Numbered from the stretch's first letter, positions 11,398-20,799 are shown. The stretch is DNA of 64,000 nt from Roseisolibacter agri (GCF_030159095.1 NZ_BRXS01000007.1:310001-374000); one strand, 5' to 3'. Notes: generated by a model from the sequence alone, not told the origin. Translations and numbers: made by a program.

Positions 11398-11435
11398 GGG
11401 ACGAGAGAGGGGAGGGAGTGGGCAGCGCGAGCGTC

Positions 11436-11453
11436 GTGTAACGATTCGGTCAC
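11436..11453 (-). promoter_or_regulatory. candidate Pho-box-like direct repeat upstream of the chemoreceptor
   Basis: Read on the minus strand: GTGACCG, four bases, GTTACAC, an 11-nt repeat period. The same geometry occurs upstream of the DUF47 and pstS genes. It lies 39 nt before the receptor ATG. The assignment rests on pattern only. Confidence 0.4.
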
Positions 11454-11572
11454 GACATGCGCGCCCTCTTCCAAGTCTCGTTACCCCCGCTGCCGATCTT
11501 CATGACGGGCGCCGTGACGTTTTCGTGTCACAGTCGGCCGCAAACGGCGCTCGGGCGCCGCGAGTTCGTCCC

Positions 11573-12670
11573 CTAGGGTCGATCGCCGTAGTGCGTGCGC
11601 CAGCGCTCCACCTTCTCGAGCACCTGCGCGACGGTGATGCGCGGCAGCCGGTCCATCCGGTTCTCCATCGAGATCGGGTAGTCCTCGCCCGGCTCGCCGT
11701 ACGCGTCGATCATCAGGTCGCGGAACTTCCGGTACGGCCCCACGCGCTTCGGGTTCGAGTAGCCGATGAGCGACACCACCGGCCGGTCGAGCGCGACGGT
11801 CATGTGCAGCGGCCCCGTGTCCGGCGACAGCACGAGCGCCGAGCCGTCGAGGATCGACACGAGGTTGCGCAGCCCGCTGCCGAGCGCGGACACCGGCCTG
11901 TGGCGCGCCTCGCGCATGATGATCGCCTCCGCCGCCAGCTCGCGCTCCGAGCGCCCGCCGACCAGCACCGGCTGCAGCCCGTAGTCCGCGTACAGCGCGT
12001 CGCACACCGCGGCCCAGCGCTCGGGCAGCCAGTCCTTCTGCGGCTTGCTGGTGGCGACGACGATCGACGCGACGGGTCGCTGGATGGGCGCGAAGAAGTC
12101 GCGCTGCCACGCGCGCTCCTGCGGCCACGGGCCGAGGTCCCAGACCACCGGATCGTGCGGCACGCCGAGCGCGTCGAGGAACTCGAAGTACTGGTCCTGC
12201 ACGTGCTGCATCGGGTGCGGCGGGACCTTCGCGTTCGTGAACAGCCAGTTGAAGTCGCGCGCGCGCGCCCGGTCGAAGCCGAGCTTCACCGGCGCCGGCA
12301 CGAAGCCGGTGATGAGCCCCGCCTTGAAGTAGACCTGCAGGTCGATGCACAGGTCGAACGGCCCGCGCTCGTGCAGCGCACGCCGCACGTCGAGGAAGCC
12401 CTGCGCGCCGGCCGAGCGGTCGAAGAGCACGATGTCGTCGACGGCGGGATGGCCCCGCACGAGCGTCGCGGGGCCCGGCTGCAGCACCCAGGTCACGTGC
12501 GGCGCGGGCTGCAGGCGACGGAGCGCGGTGAGCAGCGGCAGCACGTGCACCGCGTCGCCGACGGCGCTCATCATCACCACGCACACGCGGCGCAGCGGGA
12601 CGTGCGCGTACGGCGCGTCGGTGCGGCGCGCGATGGGCGGCAGGACGGTGGCCTCGCGCGGAACGCTCAC
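11573..12670 (-). CDS. glycosyltransferase family 9 (heptosyltransferase-like)
   Basis: Likely adds a sugar to LPS inner core or another envelope glycan on the cytoplasmic face. The 365-aa protein has the GT9 pattern: VVMMSAVGDAVHVLPLLTAL at the N-terminus, ATSKPQKDWLPERWAAV in the middle, and the donor-site stretch SPDTGPLHMTVALDRPVVSL near residue 280. The GTG start (12670) overlaps the stop of the upstream kinase gene by GTGA, implying translational coupling. The true donor (ADP-heptose or another nucleotide sugar) cannot be read from sequence. Confidence 0.88.
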   Translation of the reverse strand: MSVPREATVLPPIARRTDAPYAHVPLRRVCVVMMSAVGDAVHVLPLLTALRRLQPAPHVTWVLQPGPATLVRGHPAVDDIVLFDRSAGAQGFLDVRRALHERGPFDLCIDLQVYFKAGLITGFVPAPVKLGFDRARARDFNWLFTNAKVPPHPMQHVQDQYFEFLDALGVPHDPVVWDLGPWPQERAWQRDFFAPIQRPVASIVVATSKPQKDWLPERWAAVCDALYADYGLQPVLVGGRSERELAAEAIIMREARHRPVSALGSGLRNLVSILDGSALVLSPDTGPLHMTVALDRPVVSLIGYSNPKRVGPYRKFRDLMIDAYGEPGEDYPISMENRMDRLPRITVAQVLEKVERWRTHYGDRP

Positions 12671-13515
12671 GTCGTGCCGGAGTTGTGGCCCGGGCGCCAG
12701 ACGAGGTCCACGTGCGCATCCGGGCCGCGGCGCGCCATCAGCCGCAGGCAGTCGAGCTCCAGATCCGACACGGCGAGCCCGCGCTGCGTGCGCCACTTGT
12801 GGATCGAGCGCTCCAGCCGGCGCAAGTTGGCCTCGCCGATCACGTGGCGGCGCGCGTCGGACGCCGCCTCCTTCTGGCGCGCGACGTCGAGGTCGAGCAC
12901 CCAGGCGTCCAGCGCGTCGGGATCCTCGGCGCGCGGCGCTGGCGTCACGAGCACGTTCTTGAGGTTGAGGTCCGGATGCCGCACGCCCGAGTGCGCGAGC
13001 GCGTGCAGCAGCGCGCCCGTCGCGCGCACCCACGGCCCGCGCGGGTCGCGCATCAGCGGCAGCGTGCGCAGAAGCGCCGCGAGGTCCTGCGCGTCCGGCA
13101 CGAGCCGCGTCATCACGTCGGCGCGCACGAGCCCCGGCCCCGCCGGATACAGCGCGTACGCCACCACCTCCGGCGTGCGCACGCCGGCCGCGCGCAGGCG
13201 CTCGCTCAGCGCGAGCTCGTGCGGCGCGCGCGACGGCGCGACGAACAGGTCGCGCGTGACGCGCGCGAGCAGCCCGCCGTGCCACGAGTGGCGCACCACG
13301 ACGGCATCGCCGCCGGGCAGCGACACCGCCCACGCGGCGGCGCGGCCACGCAGCTCGCGGCGGCCAGGCTGCGCGCGCGCGAAGGCCGTCAGCGACCCGT
13401 GCTCCGCGATCGCGCGCGCGAGGTCGTCGGCGAGGTCGGCGCGGCAGACGAGCGTCGCGCCGCGCACCGCGAGCCGCACGTGACCCGCGGGCGCGGCGTC
13501 GAGCAGCGCGCTCAC
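12667..13515 (-). CDS. Kdo-kinase/WaaP-like lipopolysaccharide kinase
   Basis: A 282-aa protein-kinase-fold protein of the KdkA/WaaP/RIO-like group, which phosphorylates LPS core sugars. The catalytic loop GVRHPDLNLKNVLV has the H-x-D-(x4)-N pattern, and VLDLDVAR is the metal-binding DFD/DFG equivalent. An N-terminal beta-rich lobe contains VVVRHSWHGGL, a KdkA-like phrase (family usually R-x-Y-R-R-GG). Both ends overlap neighbours by GTGA: its GTG start (13515) with the cyclase stop, and its stop with the GT9 start. The pairing with a GT9 gene supports an LPS core role. The exact acceptor is unknown. Confidence 0.82.
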   Translation of the reverse strand: MSALLDAAPAGHVRLAVRGATLVCRADLADDLARAIAEHGSLTAFARAQPGRRELRGRAAAWAVSLPGGDAVVVRHSWHGGLLARVTRDLFVAPSRAPHELALSERLRAAGVRTPEVVAYALYPAGPGLVRADVMTRLVPDAQDLAALLRTLPLMRDPRGPWVRATGALLHALAHSGVRHPDLNLKNVLVTPAPRAEDPDALDAWVLDLDVARQKEAASDARRHVIGEANLRRLERSIHKWRTQRGLAVSDLELDCLRLMARRGPDAHVDLVWRPGHNSGTT

Positions 13516-15377
13516 TCCGCGAGCGCCACGACGTGCACGGGCGTCGTGCCCAGGGCGTCGGACTCGCGCATGCGCGGGGCGGGGCGTCGCAGCGCCCGCC
13601 GCAACGAGTCCGCGAGCAGGATCTCGCCGGCGCCCGCGGCGTCGCACAGCCGGCTCGCCTGGTTCACGACGTCGCCGATCACCGTGAACTCGAGGCGGCG
13701 CTCGGAGCCGATGTTGCCCGCGAACACCTCGCCGTACGACAGGCCGATGCCGATCGCGAGCGGCTTGCGGTGCGCGGCCACGCGGCGCGCGTTGAGCGCG
13801 TCCACGGCGCCCAGCATGTCGATCGCCGCGGCCAGCGCGCGGTCGGCGTCGTCGGCGCCGCTCTCGGGCGCGCCCCACTGCGCCATCACGCAGTCGCCGA
13901 TGAACTTGTCGAGCGTCCCGCCGTGGCGGAACACGCACTCCACCATGCCGCTCAGGAAGTCGCTGAGCGTCTCCGCGAGGTCGTCCGGCGACAGCTCGGC
14001 CGCGAGCTTGGTGAAGCCGCGCAGGTCGGCGAACAGCACGGCGACCGTGCGCCGCTCGCCCCCCAGCCGCACCGCATCCTGCGAGCGCGCGATGCGCTCG
14101 GCGACGGGCGGCGCGAAGTAGCGCGCGAAGTTCTCGCGCGCCACGGCCTCGCGCCGCACGCGCTCGGCCAGCCGCGCGTTCTCCAGCGACGCCGCCCCCA
14201 GCGACGCGAACGCCGTGAGGAAGTCGAGGTCCGCCTCGGCGAACTGGCGATGCGGATCGGCGCTGTCGACGTACAGCGCGCCGAACGCACCGCCCTCGGC
14301 GTCCAGCAGCGGCGCGCACATGGCGGAGCGCACGCGCTGCCGCAGCACCGACTGGCCGACGAAGCGTGGGTCTGCGGTGGCGTCGACGGTGAGCAGCGCG
14401 CTGCGGCGCGCGAGCGCGGCGCGCGTGATGGTGCGCGGCACCGGCGGCGCACCGGCGGCGATGAGGTCCGCGCCCCAGCGGTCGCGCGCGACGGCGGGCA
14501 CCAGCTGCGCGTCGTAGTCGCTCGTGAGCAGGATGGCCGCGCGGTCCGCGTCGAGCGTGCGCAGCGCCGCGCCGACGATGCGCTCGTGCACGGCCGCGAC
14601 GTCCGCCGCGCCGCCGAGGGCCTTCGTCGCCTCGAGGAGCTGCTGCAGGCGCCGCGCGGTGAGCTCCTGCGGCGACGCCGCCTCGCGCTCGGCCACGATG
14701 GGCGGCTCGCCGTCCGGATCCGCGGACGCGGGCGGGGCGGGCTGCGCCGGGGCAGCGGCGAGGACGGGGGCGGCCGCGGGGATCGGCGCGGCGCTGCGGG
14801 CGGGCGTCCGGGCCGTGCCCACCGCCGGCGGGGCCGCGGGCTGCGCGATTGGCTTCAGGAGCGTGGCGCCCGGCGGGGGCCCGGGCTCGGCCTCCTGCGG
14901 GACGGCCGGTGCGTCGGCGCTCGGCGTCGCGCGGCCCGCCCCCTCGTCGAGGTCCGACGCGGGGCGCGACCCGGAGGTCGCCTCCGCGGGGAGCAGCTCG
15001 GGCTCCGCGCTCGGGGCCGCGCTCGGGGCCGCGCTCGGGGCCGCGCCGCCGTTGTCGAGCACCACCAGCTGCTGGACCTCGCCGTTCTCGCCCTCGCCCT
15101 CGACGCGCAGCGGCACGACGCCGAAGGCGACCACGTCGCCGGCGCGCAGGCGCGCGCGCTCCACGCGCACGCCGTTGCGGAAGGTGCCGTTCCGCGACCC
15201 CAGGTCCATCACGACCAGATGGTCGTCCACGATGTGCACCTCGGCGTGGCGCCGGGAGACCGTGGGGTCGGAGAGGACCAGCGAGCACTCCGCGGAGCGC
15301 CCGACGACGAGCGACCCGCCCCCGGGCGGGAAGTCGGCGAGCGTGGTGCCGTGGGCGTCGACGAGGTGGAACGACAT
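13512..15377 (-). CDS. FHA-GAF class III adenylate cyclase
   Basis: Predicted soluble cyclase making cAMP from ATP. The 621 aa start with an FHA domain (about 1-95, VVGRSAECSLVLSDPTVSRR and GSRNGTF), which binds phosphothreonine. A Pro/Ala-rich linker (about 105-235) follows, then a GAF domain (about 255-410) and a class III catalytic domain (about 435-615). Both metal Asp residues are present (FADLRGFT; FIGDCVMAQWG). The adenine-selecting Lys is in DKFIGD and Thr in FTVIGD, with transition-state Asn and Arg in VVNQASR, so it looks fully active and ATP-specific. It is coupled by a 4-nt overlap to the kinase gene and follows trpE by 32 nt. The linker contains an APSA tandem repeat. Confidence 0.92.
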   Translation of the reverse strand: MSFHLVDAHGTTLADFPPGGGSLVVGRSAECSLVLSDPTVSRRHAEVHIVDDHLVVMDLGSRNGTFRNGVRVERARLRAGDVVAFGVVPLRVEGEGENGEVQQLVVLDNGGAAPSAAPSAAPSAEPELLPAEATSGSRPASDLDEGAGRATPSADAPAVPQEAEPGPPPGATLLKPIAQPAAPPAVGTARTPARSAAPIPAAAPVLAAAPAQPAPPASADPDGEPPIVAEREAASPQELTARRLQQLLEATKALGGAADVAAVHERIVGAALRTLDADRAAILLTSDYDAQLVPAVARDRWGADLIAAGAPPVPRTITRAALARRSALLTVDATADPRFVGQSVLRQRVRSAMCAPLLDAEGGAFGALYVDSADPHRQFAEADLDFLTAFASLGAASLENARLAERVRREAVARENFARYFAPPVAERIARSQDAVRLGGERRTVAVLFADLRGFTKLAAELSPDDLAETLSDFLSGMVECVFRHGGTLDKFIGDCVMAQWGAPESGADDADRALAAAIDMLGAVDALNARRVAAHRKPLAIGIGLSYGEVFAGNIGSERRLEFTVIGDVVNQASRLCDAAGAGEILLADSLRRALRRPAPRMRESDALGTTPVHVVALAE

Positions 15378-15409
15378 GCCCCGAATCTAATGGTCCCGGC
15401 GCCGCGTGC

Positions 15410-16924
15410 TCAGCCGGTCGGCCGCGGCGCCGCCGCCCGGACCCGGCCGATGGCGGTCAGCATCGCGCGCGCCTTGTTCTCGGTCTCCTCCCACTCCTTC
15501 ACCGGGTCGGAGTCGTAGACGATGCCGGCCCCGGCCTGGACGCTGGCCTCCCCGCCCGCGATGACGCAGGTGCGGATGGTGATCGCCATGTCCATGCGCT
15601 GGTCGCCCGCCGCGATGTAGCCCACCGCGCCCGCGTACGGGCCGCGGCGCTCGGGCTCCAGCTCGTCGATGATCTCCATCGCGCGGACCTTGGGCGCGCC
15701 GCTCATCGTGCCGGCCGGGAAGACCGCGCGGAAGACGTCGATGGCCGAGCGGTCGTCGACCAGCGTGCCCTCCACCTGGCTGACGATGTGGAGCACGTGC
15801 GAGTAGCGCTCGATGTGCATGAGGCTCGTCACCTCGACGCTGCCGTAGCGCGCCACGCGCCCCACGTCGTTGCGGCCGAGGTCCACCAGCATCACGTGCT
15901 CGGCCCGCTCCTTCTCGTCGTCGAGCAGCTCGGCCGCCATCGCCTCGTCGGCGGCGGGCGTGGCGCCGCGCGGGCGCGTGCCGGCGATGGGGCGCACGAT
16001 GACGCGGCGGTCGGCGACGCGCACCATCAGCTCGGGCGAGCAGCCCACCAGCTCCACCCCGTCGAGCACCAGGTGGTACATGTACGGCGACGGGTTGATG
16101 GCGCGCAGCGCGCGGTACAGCGCCGAGGAGTCGAAGTCGTGCGGCACGCGGATGCGGCGCGCCAGCAGCGCCTGGAAGCAGTCGCCGGCGCGCACGTACT
16201 CCTTGATGCGGTCGACGTCGGCGATGAAGCGCTCCCGCTCGTACGTGCTCTCGCCCACCGCCGGCGCGGCGGCCGGATCGAGGTCGAGCGCGGGGAGCGG
16301 CAGCGGCGCGCGCAGCCGCGCGATCGTCGCATCGACCGTCGCGACGGCGTCATCGTACGCGGCGCGCAGGTCGTGCGGATCGCCCGCGGTCGCCTCGTCC
16401 ACCGGCACGCCGACGACGACGCGCGCCTGCGCGCGCAGGTTGTCGATCACGACCAGCGCGCGCGTGAAGACGAAGAGCGCGTCGGGCGCCTGCACGCCGC
16501 GCGGCGGCGCGTTCGGCAGCCGCTCGATGTGGCGCACCACGTCATACGCGAAGAAGCCCACCGCACCCGCCCAGAACGGCCCGAGCGCGGCGACGTCGGC
16601 CGGCCGGAAGCCGGCGACGATCGCCTGCAGGTCGGCGAGCGGGTCGGCGGGCGTGCGGGCGTTGTGCCAGCCGGACTCCGGCGTCCAGTCCTCGACCACG
16701 CCGTCGGCCAGCCGCCACGCGCCGCGCGGCTCGGTGCCGAGGAAGGTGTAGCGGCTCCAGGTCTCGCCGCCGGCGGGCGCGCTCTCCAGCAGGAACGCGA
16801 ACGGGCCGCGCCGCAGCTTGGCGAACGCCGACACGGGCGTGTCGGTGTCGAGCAGGCAGTCGCGCCACACGGGCACCAGCGTGCCGGGCGCGGCGAGCGC
16901 GCGGAAGTCGTCGAAGGCGAGCAC
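15410..16924 (-). CDS. trpE: anthranilate synthase component I
   Basis: Converts chorismate plus ammonia (from a TrpG partner) to anthranilate, the first step of tryptophan synthesis. The 504-aa protein has the N-terminal regulatory motif LLES (about 45-48, the tryptophan-inhibition site) and C-terminal chorismate-binding signatures: LVDLGRNDVGRVA, PAGTMSGAPKVRAMEII and GPYAGAVGYI. The LLES motif favours TrpE over PabB. I chose GTG 16924 because VLAFDDFRALAAPG gives the usual family N-terminus; a longer frame exists but would overlap the divergent barrel gene. No trpG, trpD or trpC is in the window. The spacing to the next gene suggests the cyclase-kinase-GT9 group may be in the same transcript. 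Confidence 0.92.
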   Translation of the reverse strand: MLAFDDFRALAAPGTLVPVWRDCLLDTDTPVSAFAKLRRGPFAFLLESAPAGGETWSRYTFLGTEPRGAWRLADGVVEDWTPESGWHNARTPADPLADLQAIVAGFRPADVAALGPFWAGAVGFFAYDVVRHIERLPNAPPRGVQAPDALFVFTRALVVIDNLRAQARVVVGVPVDEATAGDPHDLRAAYDDAVATVDATIARLRAPLPLPALDLDPAAAPAVGESTYERERFIADVDRIKEYVRAGDCFQALLARRIRVPHDFDSSALYRALRAINPSPYMYHLVLDGVELVGCSPELMVRVADRRVIVRPIAGTRPRGATPAADEAMAAELLDDEKERAEHVMLVDLGRNDVGRVARYGSVEVTSLMHIERYSHVLHIVSQVEGTLVDDRSAIDVFRAVFPAGTMSGAPKVRAMEIIDELEPERRGPYAGAVGYIAAGDQRMDMAITIRTCVIAGGEASVQAGAGIVYDSDPVKEWEETENKARAMLTAIGRVRAAAPRPTG

Positions 16925-17012
16925 GATGTGCGAGGAAGGACGGCGAAGCCGGGGCAGGGACGTGCGCTGGGACTGCGCTTGCCGCGCGCCCGCGCCCCGG
17001 CGAGACTGCGGC

Positions 17013-19244
17013 ATGCGTGACACGCGAGAGATGCGACCGACGCGCCCGACGTACCGTCGCCCGAGGACCGCCACGGTGATGCTCGTGGCGATCATCGCCG
17101 CGCTGCCGGCCGCTGCCGTCGCACAGGGCGCGACGCCGACGGCGAACGGCTGGAACGACTCGACGTCGATCGCGCTGGTGCGGCGGTCCGCGGAGCGGCG
17201 GCGCGTGCAGCTCGCCGACACGGCGCTGCGCGACTACCGCGCGCTGGCCCGCGGCACCCTCACCTTCCTCGGCCAGCTCGGCGACGTGATCGCCACGCCG
17301 CCGAAGGTCATCCAGGCCACGCAGGTGGCGACGGAAGTCTACTGGCGCGCGCCGAGCCTGAGCAAGCAGCGCGTCATCGGCTCGCGGGACACGACCGTGC
17401 TCCCGACCGACAACTCGTTCTACCGCGACCGGTTCGGGATCGTCCAGAACAACTTCCCGAACGTCATCCGCGTGGGCGAGGGGCGCGACGTGGCCGACGT
17501 GCCGCATCCCCTGTCCCCCAGCGGCGAGGCGCTCTACGACTTCGCGATCCGCGACTCGCTCGGCATCCGCCTGGGCGACCGGACGGTGAACGTGCTGGAG
17601 GTGCAGGTGCGGCCGAAGGACCCGACGCAGGCGCGCTTCGTCGGGACGCTGTTCGTGGACCGCGCCGACGCGCAGGTGGTGCGCATGGCGTTCACCTTCA
17701 CCAACGCGTCGTACCTCGACAAGCGCAACGAGGACGTGTCGATCGTCCTCGAGAACGCGCTCGTGCAGGGCCGCTTCTGGCTGCCGCGCCGCCAGGAGGT
17801 GGAGGTGCGGCGCGTGGGCACGTGGATGGACTTCCCGGCGCGTGGCATCATCCGCGGCCGCTGGGACATCGGCGACTACCGCGTGAACCAGGAGCTGCCG
17901 ATGACGACGTTCACCGGCCCGGAGCTGGTGTTCGCGTCGCCGGCCGAGCGCCGCGCGTACAGGTTCGAGGGCTCGATCCTGGACGCCATCCCGCCCGACG
18001 TCACGATGGTCACGGACGACGACGTGCAGCGGGTACAGGCGCAGGCGCGCGCGCTCGTGCAGGCGCAGGTGCTGCAGCGCGCGCGCGGGAGCGCGCTGTC
18101 GGCGCGCGCGATCTCGGACTTCGTGCGCGTGAACCGCGCGGAGGGGCTCGCGCTGGGCGCCGGCTACCTGACGCGGCTGGGCGGCGGCTACGCGCTGCGC
18201 GCACAGGGGCGCTACGGCTTCGCGGACCGGCAGGCGAAGGGCGCGCTGACGCTGGAGCGCCGCTGGGCCACCGGCGGCGCACTGCGCATCGAGGGCTTCC
18301 GCACGTACCGCGAGGCCGGCGACGAGCCGGAGGTGTCGCTCGCGCGCAACTCGCTCGCGGCGCAGGAGTTCGGGAGCGACTGGACGGATCCGTACGACGT
18401 CGCGGGCGTGCAGCTGGGCGCGTCGCTCCCGCTCTGGCGCGACATCCGCACGACGCTCACGCTCGGCTACGAGATGCAGGACGCGGTGTCGGTGCGCGCG
18501 CGGCCGCTGAGCGGCGCCTACGAGCCGACAATCCCGGCGGCGACGATCTCCGGGCTGCGGCTCACCGCGCTGGCCGAGCGGGCAGCGGTGACGGGGCCGT
18601 TCGGGACGTCGCTGCGCTGGCGCGCGGAGGTGCGCGGCGGCACCTGGACGTCGGGGCGCAACAACGGCCTCGCGTGCCCGCAGGGCGACGCGTGCGGCCA
18701 CTTTGGGCGCGGCGCGCTGACGCTGGAGCTGGAGCGCCCGGTCGGTGCGGCGGAGACGAATCGACTCGTGACGCGGACGACGCTCGCGGGCGTCGTCGCG
18801 TCGTCGGAGGTCGGGCTGCTCGCACCCGGCCGGGGCAGCGCCGGCTCCGGGGATCCGGCGCGGGTGCGGACCGATCTCCCGCCGCAGGAGCTCGTGTACC
18901 TGGGCGGTCCGGTGACGGGGCCGGGCTACGACTTCCACGCGTTCGCGGGCCGCTTCGGCGCGAGCCAGCGCGTGGAGTGGCGGACGCCGGTACCGTTTCC
19001 GTCGATCTCGCTGGGGCGCTACGGGCGTTCGCCGGCGCGCGCGACGCTCGCGCCGTTCGCGCACACCGTCTACCTCGCGCGGCCGTCGCCCTTCCGGCCG
19101 GGGCAGGCAGGTTGGTCACCCGCGGTGGGTGCGGGCGCGTACCTGTTCTTCGACCTCGTGCGCATGGATGTCGCGCGCGGGCTGCGCGACGGGCGCTGGA
19201 CGTTCTCGCTGGACGTCACGCGCGACTTCTGGCGCGTGCTCTGA
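17013..19244 (+). CDS. outer-membrane beta-barrel protein, DUF5686-like
   Basis: A 743-aa protein with a signal peptide ending ALPAAAVAQG. The first half (about 60-330) is a periplasmic region with LNVLEVQVRPK-type phrasing (DRTVNVLEVQVRPKDPTQAR) and GTLFVDRADAQVVRMAFTF, like DUF5686 or outer-membrane lipoprotein-sorting folds. The second half is repeating amphipathic strands ending in SLDVTRDFWRVL, typical of a barrel of 14-16 strands. This overall design is common in Bacteroidota/Gemmatimonadota. Function unknown; a transport or assembly role is a guess. The start is uncertain between ATG 17013 and ATG 17031; both keep the signal peptide. It diverges from trpE, leaving 88 nt for both promoters. 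Confidence 0.75.
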   Translation: MRDTREMRPTRPTYRRPRTATVMLVAIIAALPAAAVAQGATPTANGWNDSTSIALVRRSAERRRVQLADTALRDYRALARGTLTFLGQLGDVIATPPKVIQATQVATEVYWRAPSLSKQRVIGSRDTTVLPTDNSFYRDRFGIVQNNFPNVIRVGEGRDVADVPHPLSPSGEALYDFAIRDSLGIRLGDRTVNVLEVQVRPKDPTQARFVGTLFVDRADAQVVRMAFTFTNASYLDKRNEDVSIVLENALVQGRFWLPRRQEVEVRRVGTWMDFPARGIIRGRWDIGDYRVNQELPMTTFTGPELVFASPAERRAYRFEGSILDAIPPDVTMVTDDDVQRVQAQARALVQAQVLQRARGSALSARAISDFVRVNRAEGLALGAGYLTRLGGGYALRAQGRYGFADRQAKGALTLERRWATGGALRIEGFRTYREAGDEPEVSLARNSLAAQEFGSDWTDPYDVAGVQLGASLPLWRDIRTTLTLGYEMQDAVSVRARPLSGAYEPTIPAATISGLRLTALAERAAVTGPFGTSLRWRAEVRGGTWTSGRNNGLACPQGDACGHFGRGALTLELERPVGAAETNRLVTRTTLAGVVASSEVGLLAPGRGSAGSGDPARVRTDLPPQELVYLGGPVTGPGYDFHAFAGRFGASQRVEWRTPVPFPSISLGRYGRSPARATLAPFAHTVYLARPSPFRPGQAGWSPAVGAGAYLFFDLVRMDVARGLRDGRWTFSLDVTRDFWRVL

Positions 19245-19356
19245 CGGGTCGGCGGCGCGGCGTGCCGTCCCGCGTCGCGGCGATGCGGGTGATGCGTGCG
19301 GCCGGTGCGAGACTCGGACACACCGAGCTCGCGCCGAATCCCGCGCCCATCGTCTC

Positions 19357-20799
19357 GTGAGCACTCGCCGTCCGCCGCCGCCAGCACCGCCCCGCGCGCC
19401 CGTCACCACCGAGCGGGCGGCGGCGGACGTCGTGCGGCTCGTGGAGCGGCTGGTCGAGGACGCGCTGCGCGCGGGTGCGAGCGACGTGCACGTCGAGACC
19501 GGGGAGGACGCCGTCCGCGTGCGGCACCGCGTGGACGGCGTGCTGCGGTCGGTGGAGACGCTGCCGCGCGACGTCGGGTTGCCGCTCGTGTCGCGGCTGA
19601 AGATCCTCGCCGGGTGCGACATCGCGGACCGGCTGCGGCCGCAGGACGGGCGGGCGCGCGTGCGCGTCGCCGCCGGTGTCGTGGACCTGCGGCTGTCGAC
19701 GCTGCCCGCGGCGCGCGGCGAGAACGTCGTGCTGCGCCTGCAGGCGCCCGAGGCCGCGCCGGGGACGTTCGAGGCGCTGGGCTTCTCCAGCGGCGACGCG
19801 GCGCGCGTGGCGCAGCTGCTGGACGCGCGCGAGGGGCTCGTGCTGGTGACCGGGCCGACGGGCTCCGGCAAGACGACCACGCTCTACGCGGCGCTGGGGC
19901 GCATCCTGGCGCGCGGCGGCGTGAACGTCGTGACGGTCGAGGATCCCGTCGAGCGGCGGCTGCCGGGCGTCGTGCAGGTGCAGGTGAACGAGCGCACCGG
20001 GATGACGTTCGCGACCGCGCTGCGCGCGATCCTGCGGCAGGACCCGGACGTCGTGCTGGTGGGCGAGGTGCGCGACCGCGAGACGGCGGCGATCGCCGCG
20101 CAGGCCGCGCTCACGGGGCACCTCGTCCTGGCGACGCTGCACACCATCGACGCGGCGAGCGCGGTGACGCGCCTGGCCGATGTCGGCGTGGAGCCCAGCA
20201 CGGTGGCCGCGGCGCTGCGCGGCGTGGTGGCGCAGCGGCTCGTGCGCCGGCTGTGCGGGAGCTGTCGGCGGCCGCGCGCGGCTGGATGGCGTGACGCGCG
20301 CCTGCGTGGCGTCGCGCCGGAGGGCGACGCGTGCTGGGTGGCGGCGGACATCGGCAACACGTGCGCGGCGTGCGGCGGCGCCGGGTACCGCGGGCGGCTC
20401 GCGCTGGTGGAGGTGCTGCGGGCCGGCGGGACCATCACGCGCCGCATCGCCGACGGGGCGGATGCGCCGTCGCTGGCGCACGCCGCGCACGCGCTCGGGA
20501 TGACCACGCTGTGGGAGAGCGGCGCGGCCGCGGTGCGCGCCGGCGCGACGAGCGCCGAGGAGCTGCTGCGCGTCCTGGATCCGCCCGTGGAGCGCGTGGC
20601 GCCGGCCGCGGCACCGCACGCCGTGGGCGCTCCGGTCGGCGCGGCCACCGCACGTGTCGCGGAGCAACAGGTGACGCGGCCCGTGGAGCGCGAGCGGACC
20701 GTCGAGGCGCCGGCGCCGCTCCCCGATCTCGACGACACGTTCGAGCTGCTGCCGCTCGCGACGCGCTGCCGTCCGCCGTCGCCCGCGCCGCCAGCGTGA
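19357..20799 (+). CDS. GspE/PilB-family secretion or pilus assembly ATPase
   Basis: Hexameric ATPase that powers type II secretion or type IV pilus extension at the inner membrane. The protein (480 aa) begins at GTG 19357 and lacks the usual N-terminal N1E/MshEN domain of about 150 residues. It has the N2 domain (about 20-130), Walker A GPTGSGKTTTLYAAL (about 168-182), Asp box, Walker B DPDVVLVGEVRDRETA and a His box (LATLHTIDAA). The CxxC pairs (LCGSC and CAACGGAGYRGR) form the zinc site of GspE/PilB. The last ~75 residues are a low-complexity Ala/Pro/Arg-rich tail ending in a short acidic patch. No other secretion or pilus gene is nearby. Start assignment is moderate; the preceding 112 nt have no barrel-gene overlap. 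Confidence 0.88.
   Translation: MSTRRPPPPAPPRAPVTTERAAADVVRLVERLVEDALRAGASDVHVETGEDAVRVRHRVDGVLRSVETLPRDVGLPLVSRLKILAGCDIADRLRPQDGRARVRVAAGVVDLRLSTLPAARGENVVLRLQAPEAAPGTFEALGFSSGDAARVAQLLDAREGLVLVTGPTGSGKTTTLYAALGRILARGGVNVVTVEDPVERRLPGVVQVQVNERTGMTFATALRAILRQDPDVVLVGEVRDRETAAIAAQAALTGHLVLATLHTIDAASAVTRLADVGVEPSTVAAALRGVVAQRLVRRLCGSCRRPRAAGWRDARLRGVAPEGDACWVAADIGNTCAACGGAGYRGRLALVEVLRAGGTITRRIADGADAPSLAHAAHALGMTTLWESGAAAVRAGATSAEELLRVLDPPVERVAPAAAPHAVGAPVGAATARVAEQQVTRPVERERTVEAPAPLPDLDDTFELLPLATRCRPPSPAPPA

Noticed and set aside
16925-17221. N-terminal extension of trpE
   Set aside because: Adds about 99 residues unlike any TrpE and overlaps the start of the divergent barrel gene.
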